NCBI RefSeq assembly: GCF_001421535.1
Contig: NZ_LMKN01000008.1
Span: 1,020,980-1,084,979 of the forward strand
Origin: Sphingomonas sp. Leaf20
GTDB taxonomy: Bacteria > Pseudomonadota > Alphaproteobacteria > Sphingomonadales > Sphingomonadaceae
DNA length: 64,000 bases
Direction of reading: 5' to 3'
Position 1 is the stretch's first letter. Each line of letters opens with the position of its first letter. Below are positions 26,371 through 35,073 of this stretch, in pieces. Position numbers and translations under genes: made by a program. The notes beneath the pieces are model-generated. The model did not search any database and was not told where the DNA came from. It worked only from the letters and a program-made list of their open reading frames with translations.

Positions 26371-26426
26371 ATGCTGCGCTCTAGCCGCGCCTTGTGGCGC
26401 GGGCAAACGCAACCTAGCTGCAAATC

Positions 26427-27242
26427 GTGCCAGAGTTACCAGAAGTCGAAACCACCGTGCGCGGGCTGGAGCCTGTGCTCAAGGGCCAGCGCCTCACCTC
26501 GGTCGAGCCGCGCCGTGCCGACTTGCGCAAGGCGATCCCGGTCGACCTGCGCCAGCGGATGACCGGGGCGACCGTCACCGCGCTCGGGCGCCGCGCGAAA
26601 TACGGGCTGATCGACACCGATCGCGGGGATACCCTGGTGTTCCATCTCGGCATGTCGGGACGCTGGCGAGTCGATCCGAGCGAACTGCTCGCGCATGATC
26701 ATTTGCTGATCGGAACGGCTGCGGGGCGGGTCGTCGCACTCAACGATCCGCGACGCTTCGGGTTTCTCGATCTCTGGGCGACCGACGATATCGTCAACTA
26801 TCCCCCGTTCCTGAGCATGGGGCCCGAGCCGCTCGGCCCCGATCTGACCGGCGCGTATCTGCTCGACGCGCTCGAGGGGCGCGGCGCGTCGATCAAGGCG
26901 ATGCTGCTCGATCAGCGAATCGTCGCCGGGCTCGGTAATATCTATGTGTGCGAGGCGCTGCACATGGCGAGGATCGCGCCGAGCCGTGCGGCGGGGCGGA
27001 TCTCGCTGTTCCGGCTCGACCGTCTGGTCGAGGCGATTCGCGCCGTGCTGACAGCCGCGATCCTCGCCGGGGGCTCGTCGCTCCGCGATTATGTCAGGCC
27101 CGACGGCGAACTCGGCTATTTCTCCAAGCAGTGGCGCGTCTATGGTCGCGAGGGCGAGCCGTGCGAATGCGGCGCGGTCGTGCGGCGGCGTACGGAGGGC
27201 GGGCGGTCGACCTTCTGGTGTCCCCGCTGCCAACGTGGCTGA
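26427..27242 (+). CDS. mutM: Formamidopyrimidine-DNA glycosylase
   Basis: Fpg/MutM removes 8-oxoguanine and ring-opened purines from DNA and nicks the strand (beta,delta-lyase). The 271-residue protein begins with PELPEVETT, giving the N-terminal proline nucleophile and Glu after Met removal. The H2TH region contains LLDQRIVAGLGNIYVCE. A C-terminal zinc finger is intact (CECG ... CPRC, residues about 247-268). It is followed by rpsT and then dnaA, an order recurring in alphaproteobacteria. Confidence 0.97.
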   Translation: MPELPEVETTVRGLEPVLKGQRLTSVEPRRADLRKAIPVDLRQRMTGATVTALGRRAKYGLIDTDRGDTLVFHLGMSGRWRVDPSELLAHDHLLIGTAAGRVVALNDPRRFGFLDLWATDDIVNYPPFLSMGPEPLGPDLTGAYLLDALEGRGASIKAMLLDQRIVAGLGNIYVCEALHMARIAPSRAAGRISLFRLDRLVEAIRAVLTAAILAGGSSLRDYVRPDGELGYFSKQWRVYGREGEPCECGAVVRRRTEGGRSTFWCPRCQRG

Positions 27243-27252
27243 TCGAAGTCGG

Positions 27253-27280
27253 TTGACGATTCGGCGCGGAGTGGCTAGGG
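27253..27280 (+). promoter_or_regulatory. Predicted promoter of rpsT
   Basis: TTGACG (27253-27258) is followed after 16 bases by CTAGGG (27275-27280), about 70 bases before the rpsT start. The -35 box is near consensus. Confidence 0.5.
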
Positions 27281-27349
27281 CCGCGGCTTCGAGAGGGCGT
27301 AGGAGCAATCCGGCGCCCCTTTTCATCATTCGAACATCCAGAGGGCTTC

Positions 27350-27613
27350 ATGGCGAACACGCCGCAGGCGAAAAAGCGTATCCGTCGCAACGACCGTCGC
27401 GCGGAAGTGAACGGCAACCGCGTCGGCCGTATCCGTACCTTCATCAAGAAGGTCGAGGCCGCACTGGCTTCGGGCGACAAGGGCGCAGCGACCACCGCAC
27501 TGGCCGCGGCACAGCCTGAGCTCCAGCGCGGCGTCGCCAAGGGCGTGCTGCACAAGAACACCGCGAGCCGCAAGTTCGCGCGTCTGACCAAGGCCGTGAC
27601 CGGGCTCGCCTGA
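27350..27613 (+). CDS. rpsT: 30S ribosomal protein S20
   Basis: The 87-residue, Lys/Arg/Ala-rich helical protein starts [17 protein letters not shown] and ends [19 protein letters not shown], the usual S20 pattern. It binds 16S rRNA early in 30S assembly. Its length is normal. A clear terminator follows, separating it from dnaA. Confidence 0.97.
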   Translation: MANTPQAKKRIRRNDRRAEVNGNRVGRIRTFIKKVEAALASGDKGAATTALAAAQPELQRGVAKGVLHKNTASRKFARLTKAVTGLA

Positions 27614-27639
27614 GCGAACCGTCACTGCTGCGTAGATCA

Positions 27640-27668
27640 CCCGCCGGGGTTTCTCCGGCGGGTTTTTT
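27640..27668 (+). terminator. Rho-independent terminator of rpsT
   Basis: The 8-bp stem CCCGCCGG/CCGGCGGG (27640-27647 and 27655-27662) with loop GGTTTCT is followed by six T residues. Confidence 0.92.
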
Positions 27669-27694
27669 GCGTCTGCGAAGGGAACCCATCGCGT

Positions 27695-27917
27695 GGTTGC
27701 GCAACCCTAGGATTCCCCGCGATTCGAGTGGCGCGACGTCAAGCCGCACCAAGCCATAAAACGCAAAAAATGCGTAAACACAGCCACTTATAAAAATATC
27801 GACGCATTTCCGGGGGTTGATCAAGTCAACCCGCTTTATTTCGAAAATGTGACGTGCGTGGGCCTTGCTACACGGGCCGATCGCTTCATAACTGCAACCC
27901 GCAGCGGCGGTGAATCA
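27695..27917 (+). promoter_or_regulatory. dnaA upstream region with palindromes, GANTC sites and promoter
   Basis: This gap contains several symmetrical elements: a perfect 12-bp palindrome GGTTGCGCAACC (27695-27706), ACGCA-A5-TGCGT (27761-27775) inside an A/T-rich patch, and GGGTTGA-TCAAG-TCAACCC (27814-27832). Three GANTC (CcrM methylase) sites start at 27711, 27721 and 27913. A promoter-like pair is TTGCTA (27865-27870) and CATAAC (27887-27892), 16 bases apart. I found no DnaA box (TTATNCACA) between rpsT and dnaA. The rest of the gap up to 28074 shows nothing else. Confidence 0.5.
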
Positions 27918-28074
27918 CGGACGTGGATCATCACCGCGCGGGCAATAGGGCGAAGATGCCGGGCGGTCTAAATGGCTGTCGCGGGGTATCATTTTCTGTC
28001 GGGACTATATCACCAGCGTGGCTGTCGCGCGGGGTCGGAGAAGCGTGCGCGTGACGAATTTGCGAGGATCGACC

Positions 28075-29601
28075 GTGCATGCGACCGAGGCCGAAAAGGC
28101 TTGGGGCCGCGTGCGTGCGTCGTTGCGCGAATCCGCGGGCGCGCGGCTGTTCGAGCAATGGCTGAAACCCATCGAGTTGATCCCGAGCGAGGACAGCGAT
28201 GCGATTCGGCTCGCGCTGCCCTCGGCGTTCATGACCAACTGGGTCCGCAATCACTATGCGGACCGGCTTGCGCTCGAGTTCCGCCAGATCATGCCGCAGG
28301 TCCGCACAGTGCAGATTGAGACGCGCGCGCCCGGTCCCGCGCCGGTCGTGCTCGCGATCGTCCCCGATGAGCCCGCACCGCAGGCTGTACCGGCTGTCGA
28401 GGCGGAGGATGCCAGGGCGGAGTTGAAGGCGGAGTCGGGGACGAAGGCGAACGCGGCATCGAAACCCGCCCCCGCGCCCGTCGTCGAGCCCGCCCAGGCG
28501 TCGTTGAAGTTCGGCGTCGACCCGGCGCTGAAGCCCGCGCCGTCCGCCGCCGATACGATCGCGGCGCACCTTCCCGAGCGCCCGCCGCTCGATCCGCGCT
28601 ACACGTTCGAGCGCTTCGTCGTCGATCCGTCGAACAAGGTCGCGTTCAACGCCGCCAAGGTGCTTGCCGAGCCGGGTCCGGTGCGGTTCAGCCCGCTGTT
28701 CCTGCATAGCGACACGGGGCAGGGCAAGACTCATCTGATGCACGCGATCGGCCACGCGTTTCTCGCGGCGAACCCGCGTGCGACGGTGCTGTGCATGTCC
28801 GCCGAGCGATTCATGTATGATTTCGTCGCATCGATGCGCGCGCGCGACACGCATGCGTTCAAGCAGCGTCTGCGCGGCGCGGACCTGCTGCTGATCGACG
28901 ATCTTCAGTTCATCGCCGGCAAGGACGCGACGCAGGAAGAATTCTTCCACACGGTCAACGAGATCATGGCGGCGGGCAAGCGGCTGGTGATCTCCGCGGA
29001 TCGTTGCCCGCAGGCACTTGAGGGTGTCGAATCGCGGATCATCAGCCGGATGGCGGTCGGTCTCGTCGCGGACATCAAGGCGCCCGATCTCGAACTGCGC
29101 CGGACGATCCTCGACCGCAAGCTGGTCGACCTGCCCGACATGCGCGTGCCGACCGACGTGCTCGACCTGCTCGCGAGCCGGATCCATGCGAACATCCGCG
29201 AGCTCGAAGGCGCGCTCAACCGCGTCGTCGCCTATGCGCAGCTGACGGGCGACACGATCGACCTCGATTTCGCCGTGGCGACGTTGGGCGAGGTGCTTCG
29301 CGGGGCGCAGAAGCGCGTGACGATCGACGAGATCCAGAAGCTCGTGTCCGCGCATTTCGAGCTGAAGCCGCTCGACCTGATTTCGGCGCGACGCGCGCGT
29401 GCGGTTGCGCGGCCGCGGCAGATCGCGATGTATCTCGCCAAGCGGCTGACGACGCGGTCGCTGCCCGAGATCGGCCGGCGGTTCGGCGGGCGCGATCATT
29501 CGACGGTGATCCATGCGGTCCGCAAGATCGAGGAACTGCGCGACCAGGACCGCGATATCGACGCGGCGGTGCGTGTGCTGATGCGCGAGCTCGAGGGCTG
29601 A
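28075..29601 (+). CDS. dnaA: Chromosomal replication initiator protein DnaA
   Basis: DnaA is the ATP-dependent initiator that binds and opens oriC. From the GTG at 28075 the protein has 508 residues; this start has a GAGG ribosome site seven bases upstream, while an in-frame GTG at 28018 has none. Domain I is WGRVRASLRESAGARLFEQW; domain II is an Ala/Pro/Lys-rich linker. Domain III has Walker A (DTGQGKTHLMHA), Walker B (LLLIDDLQFI) and the sensor segments. Domain IV ends with the DnaA-box-binding GGRDHSTVIHAV helix. A long linker is the only unusual point. Confidence 0.97.
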   Translation: MHATEAEKAWGRVRASLRESAGARLFEQWLKPIELIPSEDSDAIRLALPSAFMTNWVRNHYADRLALEFRQIMPQVRTVQIETRAPGPAPVVLAIVPDEPAPQAVPAVEAEDARAELKAESGTKANAASKPAPAPVVEPAQASLKFGVDPALKPAPSAADTIAAHLPERPPLDPRYTFERFVVDPSNKVAFNAAKVLAEPGPVRFSPLFLHSDTGQGKTHLMHAIGHAFLAANPRATVLCMSAERFMYDFVASMRARDTHAFKQRLRGADLLLIDDLQFIAGKDATQEEFFHTVNEIMAAGKRLVISADRCPQALEGVESRIISRMAVGLVADIKAPDLELRRTILDRKLVDLPDMRVPTDVLDLLASRIHANIRELEGALNRVVAYAQLTGDTIDLDFAVATLGEVLRGAQKRVTIDEIQKLVSAHFELKPLDLISARRARAVARPRQIAMYLAKRLTTRSLPEIGRRFGGRDHSTVIHAVRKIEELRDQDRDIDAAVRVLMRELEG

Positions 29602-29620
29602 GGCCGGTCACACCCGGCGC

Positions 29621-29741
29621 CGTCATCCTGACGAAAGTCAGGATCCAGAGTTACAACCCACACCGCTCGTGACCCTGGATCCTGACTTTCGTCAGGATGA
29701 CGGGAGTGGCGTCAGGATGACGGGGGCATCACGATGACGGG
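29621..29741. repeat. Large inverted repeat downstream of dnaA
   Basis: Two perfect 28-base inverted arms (29621-29648 and 29675-29702, ending in GTCATCCTGACG) flank a 26-base spacer. Shortened copies follow: GTCAGGATGACGGG at 29710-29723 and a CACGATGACGGG variant at 29730-29741. It lies between the convergent ends of dnaA and trpS and could stop transcription from both sides. I recall similar CGTCATCCTGA phrases between genes in related genomes. Confidence 0.85.
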
Positions 29742-29773
29742 AGGGTGCGTCGGCGCAACGGGTGCGCGGCAGC

Positions 29774-30781
29774 CTAGACCTGCAGCCCCATCGCATCCTG
29801 CGTACGCTTGAGCACCGGCGCCGCCAGCGCGCGCGCCTTCTCCGCGCCGTCGCGCAGCACCGCGGTCACCGCGCTGCGATCGTCGAGCAGCCGCACCATC
29901 TCGTCACGAATCGGTCCGAGCTTGGCGACCGCGAGATCTGCGAGCGCGGGCTTGAACGCGCCGAACCCCTTGCCGCCATATTCGACCAGCACGCTCGCCA
30001 GGTCGCTGTCCGCGAGCGCGGCATAGATCGTCAGCAGGTTGCGTGCCTCCGCGCGGTCGCCGAGCTCGTCGACGGTCGCGGGCAGCAGGTCGGGATCGGT
30101 CTTCGCCTTGCGAAACTTGTCCGCGATCGTGTCGTCGCTGTCGATCAGCTTGACCACCGACTGTTCGGACGGATTGGACTTGGACATCTTGGCCGACGCA
30201 TCGCGCAATGACATGATCCGCGGCGCCGCCTTGCTGATCAGCGGCGCCGGGAGCGTGAACAGGTCGACGCCGTAATCGCCGTTGAACTTGGTCGCGATGT
30301 CGCGCGCAAGCTCGAGATGCTGCTTCTGGTCCTCGCCGACCGGCACGTGGGTCGCATTGTAGAGCAGCACGTCGGCGGCCATCAGCACCGGATAGTCATA
30401 CAGCCCGACGCTCGCGCCCTCGCGGTTCTTGCCCGCCTTGTCCTTGAACTGCGTCATGCGGTTCAGCCAGCCGACGCGCGCAACGGTGTTGAGCAGCCAC
30501 GCCATCTCGCTGTGCGCTGGCACGCGCGCCTGGTTGAACAGGATCGACTTGGCCGGATCGACGCCCGCCGCGATCATCGTCGCGGCGACCTCGAGCGTGT
30601 GTAACGACAGTTCGGCGGGCGCGATCCATTCGGTCGGCGCGTGCAGGTCGGCGATGAAGAACATCGACTCCCCGCCCTGCGCGACGACGTCGTCCTGCAG
30701 CGTCACCCATTGCTTCACCGCCCCCAGGTAATTGCCGAGATGGAGATTACCGGTGGGCTTGATGCCGGAGACGACGCGCAT
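29774..30781 (-). CDS. trpS: Tryptophanyl-tRNA synthetase
   Basis: The 335-residue class I synthetase has the HIGH-type motif PTGNLHLGNYLGA at the N-terminus, the Trp-pocket region YPVLMAADVLLYNA, VGEDQKQHLELARD, and the KMSKS loop in AKMSKSNPSE. Length and order are normal. The ATG is at 30781. It is the last gene of the secB-murJ-trpS minus-strand group, starting 8 bases after murJ ends. Confidence 0.97.
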   Translation of the reverse strand: MRVVSGIKPTGNLHLGNYLGAVKQWVTLQDDVVAQGGESMFFIADLHAPTEWIAPAELSLHTLEVAATMIAAGVDPAKSILFNQARVPAHSEMAWLLNTVARVGWLNRMTQFKDKAGKNREGASVGLYDYPVLMAADVLLYNATHVPVGEDQKQHLELARDIATKFNGDYGVDLFTLPAPLISKAAPRIMSLRDASAKMSKSNPSEQSVVKLIDSDDTIADKFRKAKTDPDLLPATVDELGDRAEARNLLTIYAALADSDLASVLVEYGGKGFGAFKPALADLAVAKLGPIRDEMVRLLDDRSAVTAVLRDGAEKARALAAPVLKRTQDAMGLQV

Positions 30782-30789
30782 GGGAAAAC

Positions 30790-32355
30790 CTATCTGGAAC
30801 GACGCAGGAGCGTGGAGATGTCGCCCAGCCGGAACGCGCCGGTGAGCAGGGTGGCGATCGCATAGACGACGCCGCCGGTCGCGACCAGCACCAGCATCGC
30901 CCCCCAGCGCTCGGTTCCGGTCCCCGTCACGAACGGCTGGAACAGGTCGTTGAGGAAATACATGACGCCGCCCATGATCAGCGCCGCGACGAGCAGCCGC
31001 CACGTCCGCCGCACGAGCCGCGCATCGGGGGTGAAATGCCCCCGCCGGACGAGCGTGCGATAGAGCATCGCGACGTTGACCGTGCTCGCGATCGCGGTGG
31101 CAAGCGGCGGGCCCATATGGCCGAGCGGCTTGATGAAGGCGAGGTTGAGGACGAGGTTCACGACCATCGACATCGTCGCATAGCGCACCGGCGTCCGCGT
31201 GTCCGAGCGCGCATAATAGCCCGGCGTCAGCACCTTCACGAGGATGTAGGACGGCAGCCCGATCGAGAAGGCGGCGAGCGCCTGCGCGGTCAGCACGCTG
31301 TCTTCGAGCGCGAACTTGCCGTGCTGGAACAGCGCGCCGACGATCGGCACGCCGCACACGATCAGTGCGACCGTTGCGGGCAGCGTCAGGAACAGCGCGA
31401 GCTCCATGCCGCGGTTCTGCGTCGCCATCGCCTCCGCCTCCTCGCCGCGGCCGAGCTGGCGCGAGATCGTGGGGAGCAGGACGGTGCCAAGCCCGATGCC
31501 GATCAGCCCGAGCGGCAGCTGGTTCAGCCGGTCGGCGAAATAGATGTACGAGACCGATCCCGCAGGCAGCAGCGCGGCGGCAAGCGCGGTCGACACGACG
31601 AGGTTGATCTGCACCGCGCCCGCACCCGCGGCGGCGGGCCAGATCAGCGCCATGAGCCGCTTCACGTCGGGATTGAGTTGTGGCCGCTTGAGCCTGAGCA
31701 CGACACCCGATTTGCGGCAGGCCCAGATCAGCCAGAGAAGCTGGAGCGCGCCCGACACCGTCACCGCGATCGCCTGGTTGCGCGCGGTGAGCAGCGGCTG
31801 GTGCTCGTGGAACAGCAGCAGCGCGGCGATCAGCGTCGCGTTGAGCAGGATCGGCGCGGCGGCGTTGATCCAGAATTTGTGCAGCGAATTGAGGATGCCG
31901 CCGAGCAGCGAGACGAGGCTGATCAGCAGCAGATAGGGCAGGGTGATGCGCGAGAGGTGGACGACATAGGCGAACCGCTCCGCACTCGCCCCGTTGAACC
32001 CGAAGGTCAGCAGCCAGGTGACGGGCCATGCGGCGAGCTCGAGCAGCACCGTCATGCCGATCAGCACGGGCAGCAGTACCGACAGCGCGTCCTCGGCGAA
32101 CCTGATGCCATCGGGCAGGCCGCGGCCGTCCTTGTCGCCGACCTTGCGGTTGAACATCGGGATGAACGCGGCGGAGAACGCACCCTCGGCGAAGAGCGCG
32201 CGGAACATGTTGGGCAGGCGAAACGCGATCAGGAACGCGTCGGAGGCGAACCCCGCGCCCACGAACCGCGCGAACAGCGAGTCGCGGACGAGCCCCAGGA
32301 CCCGGCTGGCGAGCGTCAGCCCGCCAACCGATCCCAGCGCCTTGGCGAGGTTCAT
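30790..32355 (-). CDS. murJ: Lipid II flippase MurJ
   Basis: MurJ (MviN) flips lipid II across the inner membrane for peptidoglycan synthesis. The 521-residue protein has fourteen hydrophobic helices and the N-terminal pattern GSVGGLTLASRVLGLVRDSLFARFVG followed by FLIAFRLPNMFRALFAEGAFSAAF, which is diagnostic. It is directly downstream of secB and upstream of trpS. Regulation is not visible beyond the shared operon. Confidence 0.96.
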   Translation of the reverse strand: MNLAKALGSVGGLTLASRVLGLVRDSLFARFVGAGFASDAFLIAFRLPNMFRALFAEGAFSAAFIPMFNRKVGDKDGRGLPDGIRFAEDALSVLLPVLIGMTVLLELAAWPVTWLLTFGFNGASAERFAYVVHLSRITLPYLLLISLVSLLGGILNSLHKFWINAAAPILLNATLIAALLLFHEHQPLLTARNQAIAVTVSGALQLLWLIWACRKSGVVLRLKRPQLNPDVKRLMALIWPAAAGAGAVQINLVVSTALAAALLPAGSVSYIYFADRLNQLPLGLIGIGLGTVLLPTISRQLGRGEEAEAMATQNRGMELALFLTLPATVALIVCGVPIVGALFQHGKFALEDSVLTAQALAAFSIGLPSYILVKVLTPGYYARSDTRTPVRYATMSMVVNLVLNLAFIKPLGHMGPPLATAIASTVNVAMLYRTLVRRGHFTPDARLVRRTWRLLVAALIMGGVMYFLNDLFQPFVTGTGTERWGAMLVLVATGGVVYAIATLLTGAFRLGDISTLLRRSR

Positions 32356-32379
32356 CCGATCAGCCCCCGATCTCCCGGA

Positions 32380-32889
32380 TCAGGCCTGGCCGAAATCGCC
32401 GACGTTCGGCTGGATGCCCTGCTGCTCGGACTGCTGGACGTAGAGCTGCGCGAAATCGATCGGCTCGAGCAGCAGCGGCGGGAAGCCACCGTCGCGCACG
32501 GCGTCGGACAGCACGCGGCGTGCGAACGGGAACAGCAGGCGCGGGGCCTCGCCCAGCAGGAAGGGCTGGACGTGCTCGGCGGGGATGTTGCGAAGCCCGA
32601 ACAGCCCGGCAAAGGACAGGTCGACGATGAACGCGACCTGGCCGTCGGTCTCGGCGCGAACGTCGATCTTGAGCACGACCTCGTGCACTTCGTCGCCAAC
32701 CTGTGCCGAGCCGATGTTGAACTGTACGTCGATCGCGGGCGGCGTCTGGTTCTGATAGACTGCGGGGGCGTTCGGGTTCTCGAACGAGAGGTCCTTGACG
32801 TACTGCGAGATCAAGCCGGCTGCAGGCGCTTCGTCGGCACCATTGGCAAGCGGCTGATCTGCGATCGTCATGCCGTTCTGGTCGTCCAT
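32380..32889 (-). CDS. secB: Protein-export chaperone SecB
   Basis: SecB keeps preproteins unfolded and hands them to SecA. The 169-residue protein contains ISQYVKDLSFENPNAP, VQFNIGSAQVGDEVHEVVL and the C-terminal PRLLFPFARRVLSDAVRDGGFPPLLLEPIDF, the full family signature. The start at 32889 (MDDQNGM) lies ten bases from AAGGA; an in-frame ATG six codons upstream (32907) is possible. It is divergent from the tim44 gene, an arrangement common in alphaproteobacteria. Confidence 0.96.
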   Translation of the reverse strand: MDDQNGMTIADQPLANGADEAPAAGLISQYVKDLSFENPNAPAVYQNQTPPAIDVQFNIGSAQVGDEVHEVVLKIDVRAETDGQVAFIVDLSFAGLFGLRNIPAEHVQPFLLGEAPRLLFPFARRVLSDAVRDGGFPPLLLEPIDFAQLYVQQSEQQGIQPNVGDFGQA

Positions 32890-33064
32890 GATCTGCAAGT
32901 CCTTCATGCGAATGAAATTGGACCGAAGCGGAGGTGTCGCGCGTTCGTGTCTTGAGGCGGTGCGCGTAGCAGTGCCCGACGGGCGTTTCAACGGCTTCGG
33001 ATTTTGCAGCGGGTTTGAATCGTAACGCCTTTGGCCTATGTTGGCCGGAAGATCGGAGGCCGTG

Positions 33065-33709
33065 TTGTTTTACGTTGTTCTTCTCGCGATGGTCGCAGGG
33101 TTTCTTGCGATGCGTCTCTATAGCGTGCTCGGGAAGCGAACCGGTCATGAGCAGCCCTTGCCCCGTGCGGCCGAGGAGCGTCCCGCGCAGGTGCCGATCG
33201 CGCGCACGGTCGATGCGACGCCCGAACAGCGGACGATCGCGAACCGCAACATCGAGCCGCGCGCGGAGCCCGCGCTGCGCTCGATCGTCGCCGGCGAGCC
33301 GGGGTTCGACGTCAACCAGTTCCTCGAGGGCGCGCAGGCGGCGTATCGCATGACGCTCGAGGCGTTCTGGAAGGGTGACGCGGACACGCTGGCCACGCTG
33401 GCGAACGACGACGTCCGCGCGGCGTTCGTCGAGGCGATCGAAGCCCGCAAGGCGGCGGGTGAAACGCTCGACAATCGTCTCGTGACGATCGAGCGCGCGG
33501 TCATCGCGGATGCCGCGGTGTCGGGTCGCGACGCCAGCATCACGGTGCGGTTCGATGCAGATATCGCCGCGATCACGCGCAACGAGGCGGGCGAAGTCAT
33601 TGCGGGCTCGCTTACCGACGCGGTCGAGACGCATGACGTGTGGACGTTTGCGCGGACGCTGAAGAGCAGCGATCCGAACTGGAAGCTGGCGGATACCGAC
33701 GAGGCGTGA
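33065..33709 (+). CDS. Tim44/TimA family putative adaptor protein
   Basis: The ~214-residue protein has one N-terminal membrane helix (YVVLLAMVAGFLAMRLYSVLGKRTGHEQP) and a C-terminal Tim44-like domain (FLEGAQAAYRMTLEAFWKGD ... TFARTLKSSDPNWKLADTDE). Mitochondrial Tim44 recruits Hsp70 to the import channel; the bacterial role is less clear but is tied to the inner membrane. A GGAGG site lies five bases before the TTG at 33065, supporting that start; an ATG at 33038 has no such site. The gene overlaps mltA and faces away from secB. Confidence 0.88.
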   Translation: MFYVVLLAMVAGFLAMRLYSVLGKRTGHEQPLPRAAEERPAQVPIARTVDATPEQRTIANRNIEPRAEPALRSIVAGEPGFDVNQFLEGAQAAYRMTLEAFWKGDADTLATLANDDVRAAFVEAIEARKAAGETLDNRLVTIERAVIADAAVSGRDASITVRFDADIAAITRNEAGEVIAGSLTDAVETHDVWTFARTLKSSDPNWKLADTDEA

Positions 33710-35073
33710 TGCGCGTTCGGGGGGGAATCGTCGGGGGACTGGCTCTTGCCGTCGCCCTGAGCGGGTGCGTGGGTGGCGTTGCGCCCCCCACTGATCGTCC
33801 GTCGGCTGGTCGTTCGCCAATCGCCGGAACCAGTGATCCGCGTGCCAAGCCTGGTCGGGTCCATCCGGTGCGCGATGCGGGCAACAGCGAGAACATTCGC
33901 GGCATCCAGAATCCTGCGCGGATCGTCGGCGCAGTGCCGATCCTGCCCGTTCCGATTGCGCCGCCGTTCGCGCCGGCCGATCGTGCCGTCGCCGCGGGTG
34001 TCGTTGCAGGCCCCGACATTGCAAGCTTGCCGATCAGCGAGCTTCAGGCCGAAGCCGCACGCGTCGCGTTTCTCACAAGTTGCCCGGGATTGCAGCGTCG
34101 CACCGATCAGTCAGGGCTCACGCGCGGCGCGGACTGGCAGCCCGCCTGCGCCGCTGCGGCGTCGGTTCCACGCGGTGGTGCGCGTACGTTCTTCACGCAG
34201 TGGTTCGAGGCGGTTCAGGTCGGCGACGGCAAGGCCTTCGCAACCGGCTATTACGAGCCCGAGATCGCCGGGTCGCTCGACCGGCGCGACGGCTATGCGC
34301 CGGTCTATGGCCGACCGCGCGATTTGATCGACGTCGATCTCGGCGCGTTTTCGACATCGCTCAAGGGCAAGAAGATCCGCGGGCGCGTGTCGGGCAGCAA
34401 TTTCATTCCCTATTATGATCGTACCGCGATCGAGCAGGGTGCGCTGACCGACAGCGCGCCGATCCTCGCCTGGGCGAAGGATCCGGTCGAGCTGTTCTTC
34501 CTGCAGATCCAGGGGTCGGGACGCCTCCGGCTGCCCGACGGGTCGATCCTGCGGATCGGCTACGACACGCAGAACGGGCGCGATTATACCGGGATCGGCG
34601 CGCTGATGAAATCGCGCGGACTGCTCCAGCCGGGGCAGACATCGATGCAGGGGATCGTCGGCTGGCTCCACGATCATCCGGTCGAGGGGCAGGCGATCAT
34701 GCGCGAGAACAAGAGTTTCGTCTTCTTCCGCGAACTTGACGGTCCGCCGCAGGGGGCGATGGGGTATGCCGTGACGGGGCAGGTCAGCGCGGCGGCGGAC
34801 GTCAAGTTCGTCCCGCTCGGCGCGCCGGTCGTGTTGTCGCTCGACCGGCAGGATGCGACCGGGCTGTGGATCGCGCAGGACACGGGCGGCGCGATCAAGG
34901 GCAGCAACCGCTTCGACACCTTCTGGGGCGCAGGCGCCGCGGCGGAGGCGACCGCGGGCGGGATGGCGGGGCGTGGTACCGCGTTCCTGCTGCTGCCGAT
35001 CGGTACGGTGGCGCGGCTCAACGCCGGAACAGCGAATGGAGCGCGCTATGACGGGTCGGCCGCTCAACGCTGA
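33709..35073 (+). CDS. mltA: Membrane-bound lytic murein transglycosylase A
   Basis: MltA cleaves the glycan strands of peptidoglycan to 1,6-anhydromuramoyl ends. The 454-residue lipoprotein has a signal ending in the lipobox LSGC (Cys at about 20). The MltA domain (about 180-330) contains FATGYYEPEIAGS and LFFLQIQGSGRLRLPDGS, and the C-terminal 3D domain has the catalytic Asp in IAQDTGGAIKGSNRFDTFWG. The first ~150 residues are low complexity. Its start codon overlaps the tim44 stop (TGATG), and it overlaps the smr gene by 26 bases. Confidence 0.95.
   Translation: MRVRGGIVGGLALAVALSGCVGGVAPPTDRPSAGRSPIAGTSDPRAKPGRVHPVRDAGNSENIRGIQNPARIVGAVPILPVPIAPPFAPADRAVAAGVVAGPDIASLPISELQAEAARVAFLTSCPGLQRRTDQSGLTRGADWQPACAAAASVPRGGARTFFTQWFEAVQVGDGKAFATGYYEPEIAGSLDRRDGYAPVYGRPRDLIDVDLGAFSTSLKGKKIRGRVSGSNFIPYYDRTAIEQGALTDSAPILAWAKDPVELFFLQIQGSGRLRLPDGSILRIGYDTQNGRDYTGIGALMKSRGLLQPGQTSMQGIVGWLHDHPVEGQAIMRENKSFVFFRELDGPPQGAMGYAVTGQVSAAADVKFVPLGAPVVLSLDRQDATGLWIAQDTGGAIKGSNRFDTFWGAGAAAEATAGGMAGRGTAFLLLPIGTVARLNAGTANGARYDGSAAQR

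Noticed and set aside
27614..28074. Replication origin next to dnaA
   Set aside because: No cluster of TTATNCACA boxes was found by eye on either strand; A/T-rich sequence alone is not enough.
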